From contig NZ_SNXS01000005.1 of assembly GCF_004362525.1 (NCBI RefSeq), positions 1 through 64,000 of the forward strand: a stretch of DNA of 64,000 nt. The letters run 5' to 3'. Positions 1 to 7,870 of the stretch are shown here, piece after piece (the stretch's first letter is position 1; each line of letters opens with the position of its first letter). The notes below the pieces were generated by a model. The model was not told the origin of the DNA. It did no database searches and saw only the letters and a program-made list of their open reading frames with translations. This DNA comes from Roseateles toxinivorans. GTDB taxonomy: Bacteria > Pseudomonadota > Gammaproteobacteria > Burkholderiales > Burkholderiaceae_C. Both the position numbers and the translations under genes were made by a program.

Positions 1-25
1 TGATGTCTTCCAAATCACTGGCCAT
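1..25 (-). CDS. Possible 5' end of an unidentified gene leaving the window
   Basis: An ATG at 25-23 on the minus strand opens a frame reading MASDLEDI before the window ends. A GGGA motif lies five bases upstream of it, which would serve as a ribosome binding site. It follows the truncated RloC-like gene in the same direction, so it could be the next cargo gene of the island. Eight residues do not allow a family call, and the start may be fortuitous. Confidence 0.25.
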
Positions 26-62
26 TACGTTCCCACGTTGATGTACATGGGAACGTAGGCTG

Positions 63-935
63 TCAGCTCAACACTCGTTGCTCAAGGACGCGGTTAATTG
101 ACCGCTTACGGCAGAACGCACAAGTATCCGTGTTTTCATGAAGGTGAAGACCCTGGCCCACCCAGGAGGCAACCAAAGGCTGCTGCCTTAGTGACTCAAT
201 AGACATCAAGGAAGCTGGCCTCTGCTTAAACAGGGCGCGAGCAGTGCCGTAAACGGCCGCCGCACCCGAAGCAAACTTCACTTCGTGTACTAACGGCAAC
301 TGATCTTTGGCGGACGAGTTGGCAAGGCTAAGGTCACTGGCAAGCTTGTCTGCGGGGAGGCTATGAACTGTGTCGTCAAGCACGCTTATAACCGTCAAGA
401 GCTGGCTTAGATGCGCCGCCGTGAACACCTCAACAATCCCGAGAGTCGTCTTGATCTGCTTGGCGGCTGCCGTCTTTGCCTCACTGAGCGAGTCGTCAAT
501 CGCCTGAGCGTCGCGCTGCCGATTTGCGGCGCTTGCGGCGCAACGAGAGATGACCCTCTCGAAGTGATCGATCTTCTGCTGAGCGTCCTTCGCCTCTTCC
601 CCAAGAAGGAGGATGGGCCGAAAAGCCCCCCCATTCCAATTCAGGCTATCGGCTATGAAATCAGAGTTGAAGACTCTGACTGTCTTTGTACACGCAGCCA
701 CGTTGGCCTCGGTAATGGTCGTTCCATCGCTACCGGTGAGCGAAAACCGACAGCCAGCCAGCTCAGGGTGCGGTGCTCGTTGGTCAAGGGCGTGGAATAG
801 GCGCGACAGCGTCGTCTTGCCGGAGTAGTTCCAGCCATAGATGATGTTTCGGTCGCAGAAGTCATGGGTGCCCGCAGGACGCGAGTACTCATCGAAGATG
901 CCGAAGCCCTTCAGCGATTGAATGCCGGTCAGCAT
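63..935 (-). CDS. Truncated AAA_13/RloC-like ATPase ending just after its zinc hook
   Basis: The 290-residue product begins like the AAA_13/RloC group of SMC-like ATPases, some of which are anticodon nucleases used against phage. A P-loop GWNYSGKTT is at residues 34-42. A helical, charged stretch follows, and a CxxC zinc-hook motif (CAFC) is at residues 272-275, only 15 residues before the stop codon. Family members carry a second coiled-coil arm, Walker B and a C-terminal domain after the hook, for about 700 residues or more. None of that is present here, so half of the ATPase head is missing. I saw no clear continuation of the family sequence beyond the stop. It is probably a remnant left in the island, although a short functional variant cannot be excluded. 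It lies downstream of and in the same direction as the nuclease-STAND gene, 185 bases away. Confidence 0.6.
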   Translation of the reverse strand: MLTGIQSLKGFGIFDEYSRPAGTHDFCDRNIIYGWNYSGKTTLSRLFHALDQRAPHPELAGCRFSLTGSDGTTITEANVAACTKTVRVFNSDFIADSLNWNGGAFRPILLLGEEAKDAQQKIDHFERVISRCAASAANRQRDAQAIDDSLSEAKTAAAKQIKTTLGIVEVFTAAHLSQLLTVISVLDDTVHSLPADKLASDLSLANSSAKDQLPLVHEVKFASGAAAVYGTARALFKQRPASLMSIESLRQQPLVASWVGQGLHLHENTDTCAFCRKRSINRVLEQRVLS

Positions 936-1120
936 AGTGGCCCTTGGTCTAGTTCCCTGAGAGATTCAGAGTTTCACTCAAATAGAACGAGCACACCAGC
1001 GGTTGGCGCACGACGCCGACTCGCCCCGCTCTGGGAGATCAATTTCATGTTGTGCAGCGCCGTTGACCATCAAAGATTCATCTGCAATCCGGTAGCACGT
1101 ACAACCTCAATAGCAATAGA

Positions 1121-3376
1121 TCATTGATCGACGTCGTCAAAAACGCTACGCGCGATAGTGGCCGATTTTTCAATCGCCTCCTCAGTATCAAGTTTTTCGT
1201 ATTCTGGCTCTTTGATATTCTTCTCAAGATCTAAAACTATTTCTCTAATATTTTCACGCAAACCCAAAGCCTCTGCCTGGCTGTCCTCGTCAAACATATC
1301 GTTTTCATCGACAAGTTCAAGCAATCCGTCAATTTCATAAAAAATACCATCAGGACTCTCTTCACGATCCCAGCTCTCTTTAATTTCCTGCAAAATCGAC
1401 GCACCATTCATTAGGACGGATTTTGCGACACTCTTTAGCCCATTATTCCGCTCCTCATTGGTTAGAATTCCGTTCGCTCCAGAAGAGCCAAAAAATCTAG
1501 CAGAATACTTTTCTTCAGAGACTTTGATGATTTTTTCGACGGTCTTTTTCCTTACCTCTTCGGGAAGGAGACCAGCTTCATTCAATTTAGATAAGATCTT
1601 CACGCCACTGTCATGTGGACTAATGTTCCACGAATGCATTGGAATGCACGTAGAAATATCATCGGTAGCGTAATAGGCTGATATAAATTCAGCTGAGCAT
1701 CGCGAGCCCAAGAAACTCTTAACCGGATCGGCCCACCAAGATTTTGCCGGCGGCTGGGATTTCAGTTTCTCCAGCACTTGCTGGTATCTGTTTGTTGGGA
1801 CAACTATTTTAGCGCCTTGCACAGGATTGCCGCAGGTCACTTCCTCGACCAATCGCTCAGTGCTTACCCCAGCAATATAGACATCAATCAACTCTGGATT
1901 TCCACCGACCAAAGTCGCATATGCATCCCGAATAGTGGGGTGACGAAAGACCCAAAACTCCGACGATGACTCTCTTGTCCTTTTTAGCAAGGAGTCCTCC
2001 AGGCTAACCAGTGCAGCCTTTACCTCCCCTAAAGTCACCCCCAGTAACTCTAGGGTTCCAGCCACATGGTCATCTGCAGTCACTGGAATAGAAAGCTTAC
2101 CGCCAGCTATGAATACGAGCCCAATCGCGGCCTTTTCCGCCGCTGCGAGTGAACTAACAACATCGAATAGAACATCTACTGGTCGCTCAAAGAAGGTCTG
2201 GACACCCTCACTTGTAGTCGCCATTCCTTGGGTAAATTTCGGATTACCAAACCTACGCGCAATTTCAGGCAGAAATTTTGGCACTTGAGCGGCCACTTCC
2301 AGGGATGCCTTTACATCGGTCTTAAATTTGATAGGCTGGGACCCGGCTTTCAAGTGGCTGTACAGAATCATTTGGCGCTCACCTTCGGTAAGTGCCTCAA
2401 CTTGGATGATGACGCGGCTGTCGTTAAAGAGTTCGAATGCTGATGTTTTTAGATCGCGCTGTGCAGCAGAAAATATATAGTCTCGGGATGTAAATACAAC
2501 ACGTGCGCCGTGCTTTATCGCCGCCTTTAGCTTTGGAAGCTGTTGATTCCATTCGCCAACACAGCCCGAATTGTATTGAGTAGCCCCGAAAGCATCATCA
2601 ACCCATAGAAATTGCCCCGGATCGTTTGGATTCCATAGCTTCGAGAAGTCAGCGGGATTGCTGATCATCAGTGTTTGTAGATTCCATTCATCGGCAGCAG
2701 ACAAGGCCAGTAAATTTGCGATCATCGTCTTGCCACTGGCAGGCTCCCCCAGTAGCAAAACGAATCCGTGCTCCTGTAATGCTTGAGCTGATTGCCGATA
2801 CGCCCCAGTTGGCACGAAACAAGCCAAATCAGGCGCAATGGAATCAAGTACGCTTCGCGCTTGACTATATGCTTGATGGGTAATAATTTGCGTTAAATCG
2901 CCAAGCCCATAAAGGCGAGGCACCAGTCTTCGCAGTCTGGGGTTTTCAGAAATTGTCTGCGCGATCCATTCGCTACCAAAAACTCGTGCGGTCTTCGCGC
3001 CTGAAGCGACAATACGGGCTTCTGCTTGTTCAGAAAATCCTGCAGGCAGCGTGTGATTTGTTACCAAAAAATAGTTATCGCACAGCCCGGACTTTGCAAG
3101 CCGCTCTATTTTTTCTAGCTCACCATCAATCGTTGACATCGAAATTTGACGCGACGGCTTACTAGTATGTTTGCATTGAATGCAGAAATTCCCTGAATAA
3201 GACTTGGTTTCATTTTTGGGTGTCCAAGCGCCGTAATATGCCGCATCACGCCCACCATCCTGACCCTCTGAAAATACCTGGAGTGTTTGGCCGAGAATGT
3301 CGCGGAAAATGCAAGCAACTAGATCTTCGAAAGCTTTCCAGCCTAGAACGTGCAAATCGAACGAAAGGGGGGGCAT
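1121..3376 (-). CDS. PD-(D/E)xK (Mrr-like) nuclease fused to a STAND-type NTPase, putative anti-phage defence protein
   Basis: The 751-residue protein starts with an Mrr-like restriction endonuclease fold. E17 lies in the FEDLV helix, D44 in the GGRD motif, and Q67-C-K69 in the IQCKH strand, which matches the E...D...(D/E/Q)xK core. A P-loop NTPase follows with Walker A GEPASGKT at 210-217 and a Walker B-like FLWVDD at 256-261. This is the arrangement of nSTAND3-type NTPases. The remaining 350 or so residues are helical and not recognised; in STAND proteins this position usually holds the sensor. Nuclease-STAND fusions are known antiviral (Avs-like) proteins that cut DNA after sensing a phage protein. 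This one is shorter than typical Avs proteins. Its base composition is visibly richer in A and T than the neighbouring core genes, which points to recent transfer. It sits alone on the minus strand inside the ssrA-linked island. Confidence 0.75.
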   Translation of the reverse strand: MPPLSFDLHVLGWKAFEDLVACIFRDILGQTLQVFSEGQDGGRDAAYYGAWTPKNETKSYSGNFCIQCKHTSKPSRQISMSTIDGELEKIERLAKSGLCDNYFLVTNHTLPAGFSEQAEARIVASGAKTARVFGSEWIAQTISENPRLRRLVPRLYGLGDLTQIITHQAYSQARSVLDSIAPDLACFVPTGAYRQSAQALQEHGFVLLLGEPASGKTMIANLLALSAADEWNLQTLMISNPADFSKLWNPNDPGQFLWVDDAFGATQYNSGCVGEWNQQLPKLKAAIKHGARVVFTSRDYIFSAAQRDLKTSAFELFNDSRVIIQVEALTEGERQMILYSHLKAGSQPIKFKTDVKASLEVAAQVPKFLPEIARRFGNPKFTQGMATTSEGVQTFFERPVDVLFDVVSSLAAAEKAAIGLVFIAGGKLSIPVTADDHVAGTLELLGVTLGEVKAALVSLEDSLLKRTRESSSEFWVFRHPTIRDAYATLVGGNPELIDVYIAGVSTERLVEEVTCGNPVQGAKIVVPTNRYQQVLEKLKSQPPAKSWWADPVKSFLGSRCSAEFISAYYATDDISTCIPMHSWNISPHDSGVKILSKLNEAGLLPEEVRKKTVEKIIKVSEEKYSARFFGSSGANGILTNEERNNGLKSVAKSVLMNGASILQEIKESWDREESPDGIFYEIDGLLELVDENDMFDEDSQAEALGLRENIREIVLDLEKNIKEPEYEKLDTEEAIEKSATIARSVFDDVDQ

Positions 3377-3548
3377 TTGCGCATCCGTGTAGTCAGTTGT
3401 TTACATGATAGCCAGATGCGGTGAAGCGCAGTGTTCAGACAGCGCTCCTATGCCCGTGAAGATCCCATTACTGCCACGTCGCCTCAAGCGACTGTCAGTG
3501 CTGGTACTCGCGAAGCTCAGACACCCATCAAAACACCTCGCTTTCTGG

Positions 3549-4757
3549 CTAAAGGGTGCCAACGGTGCCAAGGTTTCTAACGTTGGATTCCTTGGCATTC
3601 TTGGCACCCTTGAATTCAGCTTCCAGCGCCATACCCCAGAGCCAGCCAGTCGACTCTTTACGCGACTCGATGTTCAAGCGCGCCTTGGCTCGTTTGATAG
3701 TGCGTTCACTGTGTCCAGCTTGGCGAGCCTCCCCGAGCAGGTACTTGGCCGACTTCGGCCCCTGCGCCAACTCGCTCCGCAGGAACGCGCAAGCGTCATC
3801 GAACGCACCGACCTCGCCGCCCTCACCCTGACCCTGATCGGGTTCGGCCAGCAGTTCCCGCGCCGATCCATCCACAGAGTCGCCCCAAGCGATGTAACTG
3901 GCATGAATGCCTGGTAGCGGCTCGCTCTGTTCGATCTGATACTCGAACCCGCCATCGTCTGGCCCGATATTGGATTTGCCACGCGCCAGAATGCGCCGGT
4001 CCTCGCCGTCGTCGCTGTGCACCTTGGCCGCCACCATCACGACGCGCGCAACCGCTGTGAACGCGATCGACCCGACAACCCGTGATGCCGGTTCGGAGCC
4101 CGCCCCACCCTTGCTGAAGTGAGAGATCCCCAGCACCGCACAATTCAGCGCCGCGCCAAGGTCAACCAATGGCTGCATCGCCCTTCGGACCTCTGTGTTC
4201 TTGTGACTGTCGCCGGCCACGGCAGAAACTACCGGATCCAGAATCAGCAATCGCACGTCTCCGATCTGCTCCGCCGCGGCCAGCACTTGCGTCATGTCCC
4301 TTGCCGGGTCGAAGGGCAGCACCTCGCTGCCGACACGAGAGCCCGTGATGAAATGAACCCGGCCAGGGTCCGCCCCCATCGCAAGCAGACGAGGAACCAG
4401 TGTGTCGGCGGGATCGTCCTCGCCGCTCCACATAAGTACATTGCCCACGGGGCTACGTGATCCGTCGGGCCAACGCCCGCCGGTGGTCACGGTCGCCGCA
4501 AAGGCAAGTGCGATGGTGGTTTTTCCTTGTCCAGGCGCCCCAGCCAGGATGTGCAGCTTGCCTTGGGCGAGCCAGTACGGCCACAGCCAAGTTACCGGCT
4601 CCGGCTTCAGCGATGCAGCACAGGTGAGGATCACACCATCCCGGCTGACACTGACAGGGCGAATCGCTGACGAGCCGTCACAGCTAGGTTCTGGCCGTGG
4701 ATCACCGAAGCTATGCAGCGAGCCCCTCGCATGGGCCTCCAGGTGCTGCGGGATCAA
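3549..4757 (-). CDS. RepA/KaiC-like AAA ATPase of a mobile element (AAA_25)
   Basis: This 402-residue protein belongs to the RecA-like helicase family often found beside AlpA regulators in integrative elements and likely acts in element replication or maintenance. Walker A GAPGQGKTT is at about 73-81, an SGEDD acidic motif at 111-115, Walker B RLLILDP at 169-175, and GISHFSKGG lies further on. The C-terminal third resembles a helix-turn-helix region. I place the start at a TTG at 4757, because TTGA overlaps the stop of the alpA gene and AAGGGG lies seven bases upstream. The longer frame from the ATG at 4817 would overlap alpA by 64 bases. Translation is therefore probably coupled to alpA. The last residues lie over a GGTGCCAAG inverted repeat. 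Confidence 0.75.
   Translation of the reverse strand: MIPQHLEAHARGSLHSFGDPRPEPSCDGSSAIRPVSVSRDGVILTCAASLKPEPVTWLWPYWLAQGKLHILAGAPGQGKTTIALAFAATVTTGGRWPDGSRSPVGNVLMWSGEDDPADTLVPRLLAMGADPGRVHFITGSRVGSEVLPFDPARDMTQVLAAAEQIGDVRLLILDPVVSAVAGDSHKNTEVRRAMQPLVDLGAALNCAVLGISHFSKGGAGSEPASRVVGSIAFTAVARVVMVAAKVHSDDGEDRRILARGKSNIGPDDGGFEYQIEQSEPLPGIHASYIAWGDSVDGSARELLAEPDQGQGEGGEVGAFDDACAFLRSELAQGPKSAKYLLGEARQAGHSERTIKRAKARLNIESRKESTGWLWGMALEAEFKGAKNAKESNVRNLGTVGTL
3564..3608. repeat. GGTGCCAAG inverted repeat at the 3' end of the ATPase gene
   Basis: GGTGCCAAG (3564-3572) and CTTGGCACC (3600-3608) form a perfect nine-base inverted repeat around a 27-base loop. A further GGTGCCAA direct copy lies just to the left at 3555-3562. 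There is no T tract, so it is not a classical terminator. The function is unknown. Confidence 0.4.
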
Positions 4758-5005
4758 GAGCTGACCCCTTGAGACTGAATCCAGGTCCGCACGTCCGCCG
4801 CCTTCCAACGGGTGCAACGCTTTCCCAGCCGGATAGGTTCTGGAAACTCCCCGGCCGCCAACTTGCGGTAAATCGTCGCGTCCGACAGCCCCGTCGCTTG
4901 GGCTACCGTTTGGATGCGCAGCAGCGCATCTGAGAGTTGAACCGCGTGGAGCGATTGGGGGTTTCGGTCGTTACCCCGAGTGGTCTTGATCGTGCCTGCT
5001 TGCAT
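4754..5005 (-). CDS. AlpA-family transcriptional regulator
   Basis: The 83-residue product is a small MerR-like helix-turn-helix protein of the AlpA/phage regulatory family. The diagnostic stretch runs from LLRIQTVAQATGLSDATIYR at about residues 28-47 through FPEPIRLG to a WKAADVRTWI helix near the end. Proteins of this kind activate integrase or excision genes in P4-like and other integrative elements. The ATG at 5005 is preceded by AGGAGGG at a good distance, making this the best ribosome binding site in the island. The stop codon overlaps the TTG start of the ATPase, so the two form one translational unit. The CCTAAGG sites at 5658-5980 are a plausible target, but nothing in the sequence proves it. 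Confidence 0.85.
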   Translation of the reverse strand: MQAGTIKTTRGNDRNPQSLHAVQLSDALLRIQTVAQATGLSDATIYRKLAAGEFPEPIRLGKRCTRWKAADVRTWIQSQGVSS

Positions 5006-5099
5006 GTGCGCCCTCCTGTTTGGATGGGTGCATCTTTATTTCTAGGGCGTCGCCAGTGAAGTCGCTTTGCGGGCTTCCTGCAGGGTGTGCCCGCAGAAC

Positions 5100-5591
5100 C
5101 TACGGCGTGCCGGCAGACCGTAGCTTCTTCCATCCAACTACCCAGTCACGCGCGGTTCTGAACGTCACCGGAACGACGACTCCCGCAATTGCCTGTGCTG
5201 CCGCATCCATGCTCTTGTACTGCGCCATGTTGGCGTCGAGCCATGCAAAGACCTCGGCCTTCATGGCGCGGTTTTCGGCGTGTCTCTTGCCCGCTAGGCC
5301 AGATGCATTGCTGCTGATGACAACCTGGGCTGCCAATTCGATGAAATGCCACATCGATCTAGAGTCCAGACAGATCTTGATTGACTCGTCCAGCAGCTGC
5401 ATCTCATTAAAGAAATCCTCCGAGTCATTGGTTTCGTACGGCGTGTCCTCGTACTTGAAAAACTGATCAAGGACAGCTTGGGCTCGTGCCTCGCTCGACT
5501 TGATGTGCTTCCACCTCGTGCGCGCAATCTCAGCCAACTCATCGCGCCAGGCGCGGGCCTTCTCTTCAAACTCAGCATTCGGGTCGTCCAT
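5100..5591 (-). CDS. Hypothetical protein of the mobile element
   Basis: I do not recognise this 163-residue protein. It is mostly helical and charged, with an acidic N-terminal half (residues 1-75) and a C-terminal part from about residue 107 (AEVFAWLDANMAQYKSMDAA) that looks like a compact helix-turn-helix. Similar small proteins often sit beside alpA and integrase genes in betaproteobacterial islands. It reads in the same direction as alpA, whose start lies 95 bases downstream of its stop. No signal peptide, membrane segment or cysteine cluster is visible. The ATG at 5591 has only a weak ribosome binding site. Confidence 0.5.
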   Translation of the reverse strand: MDDPNAEFEEKARAWRDELAEIARTRWKHIKSSEARAQAVLDQFFKYEDTPYETNDSEDFFNEMQLLDESIKICLDSRSMWHFIELAAQVVISSNASGLAGKRHAENRAMKAEVFAWLDANMAQYKSMDAAAQAIAGVVVPVTFRTARDWVVGWKKLRSAGTP

Positions 5592-6015
5592 GTATCAACA
5601 GCTGACTTCCGTCACGCCTCGCTCAAAAGAACAACCCTCATTGTCCACGGCAAAGAACCTTAGGGTGAGCGGCTGCAATTGCAAATGCCCTCGTTTGGCG
5701 GGTGCGATGTGATTGCATCGCATTGCCCCTAAGGACTGCTGCACGCAGACGATTCGGTTTCAACTCGATGCCAAGCTTCCCCAAGACCCTAAGGGGAAGG
5801 ACACCAAGGCCGCTAAAGGATGGCTGTGCACGCCGGAACGTTGTCGATTCCGCAATCGACGCCCCCGCCGGGGGCCTGCGTCGCTTGCCCCTAAGGGTTC
5901 GGTCGCACCTATCCCTAAGGGATCGCCCCGCATTGCCATTCCAGGGACCGATTACAGGGTTCCTGCCACGTGCCTAAGGGTCGGAACAGTTCCGACATAC
6001 AACGACCCAAACGTG
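5592..6015. repeat. Non-coding region with six CCTAAGG palindrome copies
   Basis: This 424-base gap between the hypothetical gene and the integrase stop holds no convincing gene. It carries CCTTAGGG at 5658-5665, then CCCTAAGG-type copies at 5727-5734, 5787-5796, 5889-5897, 5913-5921 and 5973-5980. The copy at 5911-5923 is a full palindrome (ATCCCTAAGGGAT). Intervals between starts are 69, 60, 102, 24 and 60 bases. A TGCGATG/CATCGCA hairpin lies at 5703-5722, and TCGGAAC-a-GTTCCGA at 5981-5995. The arrangement resembles protein-binding iterons or integrase/excisionase arm sites of the island. Confidence 0.65.
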
Positions 6016-7314
6016 TCAGGCGGCCCGAAACTCGATGACCTTGGCACCGGTCCGCAACTGATCGAGATAGTCAGCCCAGGCCTGCATCATCTGCCGGCGC
6101 TGATCGATGAACTGCGTACGGTTGTAGGCCCGACCGAGTGCATCGGGAACGGCGTGCGCTAGTTGCGCCTCGATGACCTCAGGGCGAACGTTCAGGCGCT
6201 CGGCAATCAAGGTGCGCGCCGTCGCCCTGAAGCCGTGGGCGGTCATGTCGTCGTTGCCGTAGCCCATGCGCCGCAGGGCGCTGCGCACCGTGTTTTCGCT
6301 CATGCACCGCTGGCTGGTCGTCAAAGCAGGGAACACATAGCGCCCATGCCCCGTCAGCGGCTGTAAGCCGTTCAGCACCTCGACGGCCTGAGTCGCCAAT
6401 GGCACGATGTGCGGCGGTCCGTCCGCCTTGTCGGCCTTGTTGCGCTTCATCGTCTCTGCCGGCACGGTAAGCACTGCGGCTTCCAGGTCGATCCAGGCCC
6501 ATTCCATGTGCCGCAACTCACCGGGGCGCAGCAGAGACAGTGCAGACAACTGCAGCGCCGCCCGGGTCACCGGCTGCCCCTCGTACTCGTTCATGTCGCG
6601 CAGGAGCTTCCCGACCTGCTTGGGGTCTGTGATGGCGGCATGGTGGGTGGATTGCACCGGCTTCAGCGCGTCGCGCAGATCGGCGGCGGGGTTGCGCTGG
6701 CAATCGCCGGTTGCGATGCCGAACCTGAACACCTGCCCGCAGGCGTCCTTGACCCTGTGGGCCGTCTCGATGGCGCCGCGCGCCTCGACGCGCCGCAGGC
6801 ATTGCAGCAGTTCGGGCGGCTCAATCTCGCCAATGGGTCGCCGCCCTATCCAGGGGAAGGCGTCTTGCTCCAGACGAATGCGCGTGCGCTCGGCGTGGCC
6901 GGCGCTGACTTTGACCTCGTGAACAGTCTTGAGCCAATCTCGCGCGACGAATTCGAAGGTGCCGGGGCCGGGCAGACCCGCATCGGCCAGCCGCGCCGTT
7001 TCAGCTTTCATCGCCTGGGCCTCTTTGTCGGCCTTGCGCTTGTCGCTGGGGTCGGTGCCGGCGGCGATCAACACCAGGGCATCCCGGCGCCGCTGTCGGG
7101 CATTGGCCAGCGTGACTTCGGGATAGGTGCCGACGCTGAGCCGGTTCTCCTTGCCGCCGAAGCTGTACCGGAGGCGCCACCAGCCCGCTCCGCTGGGCTG
7201 GACCTCCAGCACCAGGCCGCCACCGTCGCCGATGGTCTTGGCCTTGCCAGCGGCAGCCACCGCCTTAAACGTCGCCTGAATTGCCTTGTCGGAGAGCTTC
7301 TCAATGCCGGCCAT
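6016..7314 (-). CDS. Tyrosine-type site-specific integrase (P4/DUF4102 family)
   Basis: This is the integrase of the island. Its N-terminal part (about residues 6-90) is the DUF4102 arm-binding domain typical of P4-like integrases, and it is followed by a core-binding domain and the catalytic domain. The catalytic residues are visible: R263 in LLRPGEL, H360 and R363 in HGFR, H387 in LAHAV, and the nucleophile Y397 in GRAYNRT. I start the gene at the ATG at 7314, giving 432 residues, because AGGAG lies nine bases upstream. A TTG at 7323 is also in frame, but AGGAG would abut it. The start lies about 170 bases from the 3' end of ssrA, a preferred target of this integrase class. GTTGTACG repeats overlap the promoter region. 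Confidence 0.95.
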   Translation of the reverse strand: MAGIEKLSDKAIQATFKAVAAAGKAKTIGDGGGLVLEVQPSGAGWWRLRYSFGGKENRLSVGTYPEVTLANARQRRRDALVLIAAGTDPSDKRKADKEAQAMKAETARLADAGLPGPGTFEFVARDWLKTVHEVKVSAGHAERTRIRLEQDAFPWIGRRPIGEIEPPELLQCLRRVEARGAIETAHRVKDACGQVFRFGIATGDCQRNPAADLRDALKPVQSTHHAAITDPKQVGKLLRDMNEYEGQPVTRAALQLSALSLLRPGELRHMEWAWIDLEAAVLTVPAETMKRNKADKADGPPHIVPLATQAVEVLNGLQPLTGHGRYVFPALTTSQRCMSENTVRSALRRMGYGNDDMTAHGFRATARTLIAERLNVRPEVIEAQLAHAVPDALGRAYNRTQFIDQRRQMMQAWADYLDQLRTGAKVIEFRAA

Positions 7315-7316
7315 TT

Positions 7317-7372
7317 CGTACAACTCCTAAAACGTACAACTCAAAACGAGCAGTTGTCCGGATTGTTGTACG
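7317..7372. promoter_or_regulatory. GTTGTACG repeats in front of the integrase gene
   Basis: CGTACAACTC occurs at 7317-7326 and again at 7333-7342, and its reverse form GTTGTACG at 7365-7372. A degenerate copy, GTTGTCCG, is at 7353-7360. The first copy lies on the integrase start region, so a bound protein would cover promoter and ribosome binding site. They may be operators for the regulator or the integrase, or arm-type recombination sites. Confidence 0.5.
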
Positions 7373-7420
7373 GTCTATAGCGAGATGTAAAGCCCTCTCG
7401 TGCGTGGTCCTGACATGAAA

Positions 7421-7455
7421 AAAGCACCTAAGTCGTTGATTTACTTAGGTGCTTT
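7421..7455 (-). terminator. Rho-independent terminator downstream of ssrA
   Basis: AAAGCACCTAAGT (7421-7433) pairs perfectly with ACTTAGGTGCTTT (7443-7455) around a nine-base loop. Read on the minus strand, the stem is followed by a run of T (the A run at 7418-7423), so it would stop transcripts coming from ssrA. It lies between ssrA and the integrase. Confidence 0.85.
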
Positions 7456-7486
7456 AGGGGTTGTGAACCATCGTGATTCACTTAAT

Positions 7487-7859
7487 TGGTGGAGCCGGGG
7501 GGAATTGAACCCCCGTCCGTCAGCCATCACCAGGCAGTTCTACATGCGTAGCCGTCTGATTTGAATCTCGCGTTCAGGTCGCGCAGCGGCACGCTACCTT
7601 TCCCGCCAGTCACTAAATCTTGTTCCGTGACGAGTGACCCGCCACGAAACCAGCCTATGTGAATGACTTCTCAGCCTTGAACCTTGCGATTCGCGGCCCG
7701 GCCCATAGGCCAACCGTTGAGAAGCTCATCTGCAATTAAGCAGCGAGTGCGAACGTAGAGTCGTTTGCAGTTACTTTGTTTCCAGTGGTTTTACGAGCGA
7801 ACTGGTGCTCGGCATGCCCCACTCCGGATCCGCACCCACGTCGAAACCAGGTCGGCCCC
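7487..7859 (-). ncRNA. ssrA: Transfer-messenger RNA (tmRNA)
   Basis: The gene is recognised from both tRNA-like ends. The 5' GGGGCCG (7859-7853) pairs over seven bases with CGGCTCC, followed by the ACCA end at 7490-7487. The T arm reads GGTTCAATTCC. The tag frame runs from GCA at 7768 to TAA at 7736 and encodes ANDSTFALAA, with the ALAA end seen by ClpXP-type proteases. tmRNA rescues stalled ribosomes together with SmpB. A candidate -10 (TAATAT, 7873-7868) lies inside the stop region of gph, with TTGCAT 15 bases further upstream. The 3' end is the likely attachment site of the neighbouring island. Confidence 0.95.
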
Positions 7860-7870
7860 TGAAAGTGATA

